NCBI GenBank assembly: GCA_003509805.1 | Contig: DOMV01000297.1 | Coordinates: forward strand, 1 to 5,313 | DNA length: 5,313 nt | Direction: 5' to 3' | Source of the DNA: Planctomycetaceae bacterium | GTDB lineage: Bacteria; Planctomycetota; Planctomycetia; Pirellulales; Thermoguttaceae | Notes under the pieces: model-generated | The model's database searches: none | What the model was told of the DNA's origin: nothing | What the model saw: the letters and a program-made list of their open reading frames with translations, nothing else | Shown: piece after piece, positions 5,254 through 5,313 of the stretch | Position numbering within the stretch: the stretch's first letter is position 1 | Layout of the letters: each line of letters begins with the position of its first letter | Translations under genes and position numbers: made by a program

Positions 5254-5313
5254 TCCTAAAAGCCCTTTTTAACTGATATTCACTCGAACTATGTTTACGT
5301 CTTATGTGGCTGT

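Larger units (their letters stand above)
5006..5313. other. Gene-less region with clustered inverted repeats
   Basis: No frame here has recognisable protein content or a supported start. The short frames starting at 4926 and 4967 (+) and at 5066 (-) look random. A - strand frame is open from 5313 to a TAG at 5108-5110 (67 codons), but it crosses several perfect inverted repeats and has no recognisable motif. An ATG at 5291 on the + strand opens a frame (MFTSYVAV) cut by the window end and cannot be judged. The segment from about 5030 to 5160 is richer in GC than its surroundings. The inverted repeats are listed separately. The region could be the edge of a mobile element, a structured RNA, or the regulatory region of a gene beyond 5313. 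Confidence 0.6.

Noticed and set aside
5108..5313. A 67-codon - strand frame open at the window end, finishing PLSGVIGYSLTKVEG
   Set aside because: The tail looks protein-like, but the frame crosses several perfect inverted repeats, matches no family I know, and this length can occur by chance. It could be a partial gene only if sequence beyond 5313 extends it.

Overview
The window looks like two kinds of DNA joined between about 3830 and 3866. Positions 1 to about 3830 are GC-rich with long antisense shadow frames. They carry a class-2 orotidine-5'-phosphate decarboxylase tail, a shortened MnmE-like GTPase and a large membrane/envelope protein. The wording of these proteins fits Planctomycetota (Pirellulales-like); this is judged from remembered family features, not from a search. 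From about 3866 to the end the DNA is clearly more AT-rich and looks Bacteroidota-like: a DUF4932-type gene, no Shine-Dalgarno, and a TAnnTTTG-type -7 promoter element. Either a planctomycete acquired this segment or the contig is chimeric.

Layout: (1) 1-303, + strand, 3' end of pyrF. (2) 304-455, a convergent intergenic gap with a possible compound hairpin and a 14-bp tandem repeat. (3) 456-1667, - strand, an MnmE-like GTPase with an intact G domain, no C-terminal helical/CxGK part, and three in-frame minisatellite arrays. (4) 1707-3812, - strand, one continuous frame whose first ~150-180 residues resemble the start of an SLC12/APC-type permease and whose remaining ~500 residues resemble a planctomycetal AsmA-like envelope protein. 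(5) 3866-4939, - strand, a DUF4932-type protein with an HELSH motif. (6) 4940-5313, no convincing gene, but a promoter for gene 5 and a dense run of inverted repeats.

The three - strand genes are spaced 53 and 39 bp apart. The permease/AsmA gene and the GTPase could share a transcript. The DUF4932 gene has its own promoter-like sequence and differs in base composition, so it is probably not a functional member of the same unit. No complete known system is visible. The most unusual signals are four minisatellite arrays concentrated in and at the end of one GTPase gene, the permease/AsmA fusion, and the hairpin cluster at 5082-5253.
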